Origin: an uncultured Bacteroidales bacterium
GTDB taxonomy: Bacteria; Bacteroidota; Bacteroidia; Bacteroidales; UBA932
Direction of reading: 5' to 3'
Length of the DNA stretch: 9,421 nt
NCBI GenBank assembly: GCA_946406275.1
Contig: CAMJJZ010000044.1
Coordinates: forward strand, 1-9,421
Shown here: one piece after another, positions 6,730 through 9,421 of the stretch
Numbering within the stretch: the first letter of the stretch is position 1
Layout of the letters: every line of letters begins with the position of its first letter
The notes under the pieces: model-generated
The model's database searches: none
What the model was told of the DNA's origin: nothing
The model's input: only the letters and a program-made list of their open reading frames with translations
Made by a program: the position numbers and the translations under genes

Positions 6730-6763
6730 AAAAAACCGGCCCTCGAAAGAAGGCCGGTTTTTT
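6730..6763. terminator. Bidirectional intrinsic terminator between the purine permease and upp
   Basis: AAAAAACCGGCC (6730-6741) and GGCCGGTTTTTT (6752-6763) are perfect 12-bp complements around a ten-base loop. On either strand the GC core is followed by six T residues, so it can end both the plus-strand permease transcript and the minus-strand upp transcript. It lies 13 bases after the permease stop and 14 bases beyond the upp stop. Confidence 0.92.
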
Positions 6764-6777
6764 GTGTCCTTTGTGGC

Positions 6778-7407
6778 TTACTTGGTTCCGAAGATGCGGT
6801 CGCCTGCGTCTCCAAGACCGGGGACTATGTAGGCGTCGGAGTTGAGGTGGTCGTCCACTGCGGCCACGTAGATGTCAACGTCCGGGTGCTCCTTCTGGAC
6901 TTTTTCGATGCCCTCAGGTGCGCCCACAAGGCACATGAGGCGGATGTTGTTGCAGCCTCTTTCCTTGAGCATGGCAATGGCGTCGCAGGAGCTGCCGCCG
7001 GTTGCCAGCATGGGGTCAGTAACAATTACAAGGCGTTTCTGCACGTCTTCCGGAAGTTTGCAGTAGTAGACCACGGGCTTGTGGGTTTCCTCGTTGCGGT
7101 AGAGGCCAATGTGGCCTACCTTTGCAACGGGAACCAGGGTATGGAGACCGTCCACCATGCCAAGACCGGCCCTGAGGATGGGAATGATGGCCAGTTTGCG
7201 GCCCGATATCTCCTTTCCGGTCATCTTGCATATGGGAGTTTCGATGGGGATATCCACCAGGGGAAGGTCACGGAGGACCTCGTAGCCCATCAGGAGAGAG
7301 ATCTCGTTAAGCAATTGACGGAAATCTTTTGATCCGGTTTCCTTTTTCCTCATGATTGTGAGCTTGTGCTGTATCATGGGGTGGTTGATGACGTGAAGTT
7401 GGCTCAT
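6778..7407 (-). CDS. upp: Uracil phosphoribosyltransferase
   Basis: A 209-residue cytosolic salvage enzyme converting uracil and PRPP to UMP and pyrophosphate. The length is that of the family. The PRPP-binding loop is seen at 127-140 ([14 protein letters not shown]), the conserved [12 protein letters not shown] segment at 76-87, and the uracil-binding tail at 193-208 ([16 protein letters not shown]). The start ATG lies 10 nt after the stop of the exported 361-aa protein, with no Shine-Dalgarno and no promoter box in the gap, so upp is probably the second gene of that transcript. It is convergent with the uraA-DUF5020-purine permease group and shares the terminator with it. Functionally it would trap the uracil imported by UraA. 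Confidence 0.97.
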   Translation of the reverse strand: MSQLHVINHPMIQHKLTIMRKKETGSKDFRQLLNEISLLMGYEVLRDLPLVDIPIETPICKMTGKEISGRKLAIIPILRAGLGMVDGLHTLVPVAKVGHIGLYRNEETHKPVVYYCKLPEDVQKRLVIVTDPMLATGGSSCDAIAMLKERGCNNIRLMCLVGAPEGIEKVQKEHPDVDIYVAAVDDHLNSDAYIVPGLGDAGDRIFGTK

Positions 7408-7417
7408 ATTGTAGTGT

Positions 7418-8503
7418 TTAATTAAAATGTCTCAGACTCTGTGACGCCAGCGAAACCTTCTTCTTGAAGGTGGTGCTGCCTTTGTAGTACATGAGGTCCA
7501 GCGTGGTGCCGTCGCTCTCGAAATATATGCTGCGGATGTACTTTTCCGTCTTTTTGTTGCGGCATACAGGCTCTGCCCAAATAAGGCTGTATTCTCCGCC
7601 CTTGGAAGCGCAGATTACGGTATATCCGCGGATGTCGAAGATGGCGGCCGTGTAGCTCTTTCCCTTTTCCTTGGAAGCTTTCTTGTATGCGGCCACAAGG
7701 GACGATTCCGGATCCAGGAGGCCGAAGCTCACCTTTGATGCCGTGGTCTGGGCCTTGGGATTCTTGCCCAGCCACCAGCGGATGGACTCGTCCGTGAGGA
7801 TATCGGCCTTGGAGAGCTGTACCAGGGCGGGATTCTCCTTGAGGCGGCCCACAAGCCAGTGAACCTCCGGGGTTAGGGTGAGGCCTTCCATCATTTCCGG
7901 GCTCTGGCCTTCGATGGCACCGTCCTTCACGGGGGTGCCGTAGAAGATTGCCTGATGGACGATGTCCTCCTCCGGCAGGTACAGTACCTCCACGTATTCG
8001 CTCTTGCCGTTACGATAGCCGAAGTGGACGTAGTTGCGGCGGGCGCCAACGGGGGAGATGACTTCCATGGGAAGCACCAGCTGCAGCGGCTCCGGGGCTT
8101 CTTCCATTGTATATACGGGGATGTATTGGGTATTTTCCAGTTTGCCGTCCGGAGAGAGGATCCTGAGGCTTAGGTCGCTTCCCAGGGCCAGGACGTGCTC
8201 CTTCTTATCCTTCTTCCAGCCCACTGCGTCAAGGGTGCCGCCGGCCGCGCTCAGGGCATCGGCCTTGGAGATTTTGCTCACGCACTCATCGGTGAATGCC
8301 ACATTCAGGAGAGAGTCTTTCAAATCCGACACCTTCTGCGCATACACGGACTGCGGGTACTTCTTGAGGAACTTGTCCGCCGCCTTCAGGGAAGGCTTTG
8401 CAATGGTTTTATTAAAAAGGGAAGTCTCCGCCTTGGTCTGGGCGCCAAGGCACACTGGTACGGCAAGCAGAAATGCCGCCAAAAGAGTTCTTAGTATTTT
8501 CAT
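7418..8503 (-). CDS. Exported protein of unknown function upstream of upp
   Basis: A 361-residue protein starting at the ATG at 8503; a GTG in frame one codon earlier is possible but less likely. Residues 1-21 are a signal peptide (charged start, Leu/Ala core, LGA-QT cleavage); there is no lipobox cysteine. Residues about 27-66 look like a degenerate TPR-like helical hairpin, with the [15 protein letters not shown] pattern common in Bacteroidota periplasmic TPR proteins. The rest is mixed beta-strand and helix, with Tyr/Trp-rich stretches and no catalytic motif I know. Family not recognised. It would work in the periplasm or at the outer membrane. The stop is 10 nt from upp, suggesting co-transcription, but no functional tie to uracil salvage can be read from it. 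Confidence 0.88.
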   Translation of the reverse strand: MKILRTLLAAFLLAVPVCLGAQTKAETSLFNKTIAKPSLKAADKFLKKYPQSVYAQKVSDLKDSLLNVAFTDECVSKISKADALSAAGGTLDAVGWKKDKKEHVLALGSDLSLRILSPDGKLENTQYIPVYTMEEAPEPLQLVLPMEVISPVGARRNYVHFGYRNGKSEYVEVLYLPEEDIVHQAIFYGTPVKDGAIEGQSPEMMEGLTLTPEVHWLVGRLKENPALVQLSKADILTDESIRWWLGKNPKAQTTASKVSFGLLDPESSLVAAYKKASKEKGKSYTAAIFDIRGYTVICASKGGEYSLIWAEPVCRNKKTEKYIRSIYFESDGTTLDLMYYKGSTTFKKKVSLASQSLRHFN

Positions 8504-8508
8504 CACTA

Positions 8509-8516
8509 CAAAGATA
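8509..8516 (-). promoter_or_regulatory. -7 box for the exported protein-upp transcript
   Basis: On the minus strand these bases read TATCTTTG, a full TAnnTTTG match. The box ends only five bases before the ATG at 8503, so the transcript would begin at or a few bases before the start codon. The -33 region is only T-rich (TTTTTTC), without a clean TTG. Confidence 0.55.
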
Positions 8517-8532
8517 GCATTTTTATGCTATC
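8513..8532. promoter_or_regulatory. Perfect inverted repeat overlapping the -7 box (operator or hairpin)
   Basis: GATAGCAT (8513-8520) and ATGCTATC (8525-8532) are perfect 8-bp complements separated by TTTT. The repeat covers half of the -7 box and runs into the spacer. This is where a repressor would bind, and a winged-helix regulator gene ends 19 bases away. It could instead be a weak terminator for that regulator, since on the minus strand it is followed by TTTG. Confidence 0.5.
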
Positions 8533-8550
8533 CTGAGAAAAAACCGTGCC

Positions 8551-8838
8551 TTACTTTGAAAAGTAAGACATAAGGGCCTGCTGGTAGGCCTGTATGGCCT
8601 TGGTGCCGGCGCGGGTTATGCGGCACACCGTATGGGAGCCGCGGCCTTCGCCGGAACGGGAGACCTTGATATAACCACACTCCTCCAGCTTGGTAATCTG
8701 GACGCTGAGGTTGCCGGACGTAGACTTCGTGAGGTCCTTGAGGTACACGAAGTCGGCATCGTCCAGCGAGTCCAGGGCTACCATTATCTTAAGCCGGAGC
8801 TCGTTGTGAAGTATGGGATCAAGGTCTTTGAACTCCAT
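8551..8838 (-). CDS. Winged-helix transcriptional regulator (HTH_34/MarR-like)
   Basis: A 95-residue DNA-binding protein that is a single winged-helix domain. The segments are LDPILHNELRLKIMVAL at 6-22 (first helix), ADFVYLKDLTKSTSGNLSVQ at 28-47 (helix-turn-helix), ITKLEECGYIKVSR at 48-61 (end of the recognition helix and start of the wing), and GRGSHTVCRITRAG at 65-78 (wing and return strand). This is the pattern of the HTH_34 family (MarR/ArsR-like). No metal-binding cysteine pair is seen, so the signal is unknown. Its ATG is 3 nt after the stop of the membrane protein gene, a typical paired arrangement for this family, and a GGGAG sequence lies within the end of that gene as a possible ribosome site. 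The inverted repeat at 8513-8532 is a candidate target. Confidence 0.9.
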   Translation of the reverse strand: MEFKDLDPILHNELRLKIMVALDSLDDADFVYLKDLTKSTSGNLSVQITKLEECGYIKVSRSGEGRGSHTVCRITRAGTKAIQAYQQALMSYFSK

Positions 8839-8841
8839 GTT

Positions 8842-9420
8842 CTAACACTCCCTTTTATACAAAATGCCCGGAATTATGAGGGCAATCACGGCCGTAACCA
8901 CCACGGAAAGCATCTGCCAGTACCAAAGGTCTCCCTGCAGTACAAAGGAGCCTATTCCTATTGCGGCTCCCAATAGTCCGCAAATAATCATGGGTTTGTA
9001 GCGGGTGGCCTCACCGGTGATGAATGCGCCTATTCCTACCAGAAGGCATATCATGGGATTCTCCGCAACGTAGTACACGTCTGCAAAGCCAAACAGGAAT
9101 CCGCCAAGGCAGATGGCCGTGCCGGTGAAAATCCAGTAATCCAACACAATCTTGGACCTTCTGGAACGCATATGGGAGCGGTCCCTGTCCTTCTTGAGGA
9201 TTATGGCCATGAGGGGGCAGGCTATCACGGGAACGCCAACCCACAGCCATAGGCACCATTCGGCCTGGTAAATGGGCCAGAAAATGAATTCCAGCAGGTA
9301 GAAAAAGGCTGTAACAGACCCCCACAGCACAAACAGCGGGTTTGCCGTGGGGGTGCTGTCCATATCTACTTTGCCCCTGGTACGGGCAATGACATCAAGT
9401 GCGTCAAAGTTTTCTTCCAT
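8842..9420 (-). CDS. Six-TM membrane protein paired with the winged-helix regulator
   Basis: A 192-residue integral membrane protein that appears complete, with its ATG one base from the window edge. Predicted membrane segments are near 28-50, 54-76, 91-113, 121-137, 141-160 and 165-187. The first 25 residues are polar and probably cytoplasmic, and a very basic loop (about 77-90, KKDRDRSHMRSRRSK type) between segments 2 and 3 also argues for the cytoplasmic side. No enzymatic motif is seen, and the family is not recognised by name. Small HTH_34 regulators in Bacteroidota and Firmicutes are often encoded next to such membrane proteins, and here the two genes are 3 nt apart. The promoter must lie outside the window. 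Confidence 0.85.
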   Translation of the reverse strand: MEENFDALDVIARTRGKVDMDSTPTANPLFVLWGSVTAFFYLLEFIFWPIYQAEWCLWLWVGVPVIACPLMAIILKKDRDRSHMRSRRSKIVLDYWIFTGTAICLGGFLFGFADVYYVAENPMICLLVGIGAFITGEATRYKPMIICGLLGAAIGIGSFVLQGDLWYWQMLSVVVTAVIALIIPGILYKREC

Positions 9421-9421
9421 A

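Noticed and set aside
5376..6815. 479-aa open frame antisense to the purine permease
   Set aside because: It is very rich in Asp, Gly, Glu and His without domain structure, and mirrors a permease with clear family motifs. It is a shadow of biased codon use.
7418..8503. Lipoprotein reading of the exported protein (Cys near residue 18)
   Set aside because: The cysteine is preceded by VPV and followed by LGA-QT, which fits a normal signal-peptidase I site and not a lipobox.

Overview
The window looks like a chromosomal segment from a Bacteroidota bacterium, most likely a gut-type Bacteroidales. The evidence is the TAnnTTTG -7 promoter boxes in intergenic DNA, mostly SD-less starts with A/T-rich leaders, a secreted GH2/DUF4982 glycosidase, a DUF5020 outer-membrane protein, and a UraA-type permease that closely follows the Bacteroides version as I remember it. 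Coding DNA is GC-rich; the short gaps are AT-rich. I see no rRNA, tRNA, CRISPR array, integrase or insertion sequence.

Left part (1-3226). A small cytosolic protein with one EF-hand/dockerin-type calcium loop and a glycine-rich C-terminus (41-508, minus) is divergent from a complete exported GH2 glycoside hydrolase (589-3009, plus). Between the GH2 gene and the next promoter lie two and a half copies of a small palindromic intergenic repeat (3014-3100).

Middle (3140-7407): a nucleobase uptake and salvage locus. On the plus strand are a uracil/xanthine permease of the UraA type (3227-4579), a DUF5020 outer-membrane beta-barrel protein (4642-5379), and an AzgA/PbuG-type purine permease (5394-6716). 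Convergent to them on the minus strand is upp, uracil phosphoribosyltransferase (6778-7407). A strong bidirectional terminator (6730-6763) separates the two sides. My reading is that the DUF5020 protein lets nucleobases or nucleosides cross the outer membrane, the two permeases carry pyrimidine and purine bases across the inner membrane, and Upp traps uracil as UMP. The uraA promoter is unusual: an 18-bp perfect palindrome sits centred in its -33/-7 spacer, and the predicted 5' leader folds into a two-tier hairpin that ends three bases before the start codon.

Right part (7418-9420, all minus strand). An unrecognised exported protein of 361 aa lies 10 nt upstream of upp. Its promoter overlaps a perfect inverted repeat and leaves almost no leader. 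Upstream of that is a small winged-helix (HTH_34-like) regulator, preceded by a six-TM membrane protein whose stop codon is 3 nt from the regulator's start. The minus-strand order is therefore membrane protein, regulator, operator-like promoter, exported protein, upp.

The parts that seem least described are the structured uraA leader and its operator-like spacer, the link between DUF5020 and nucleobase transport, and the unknown exported protein tied to upp.
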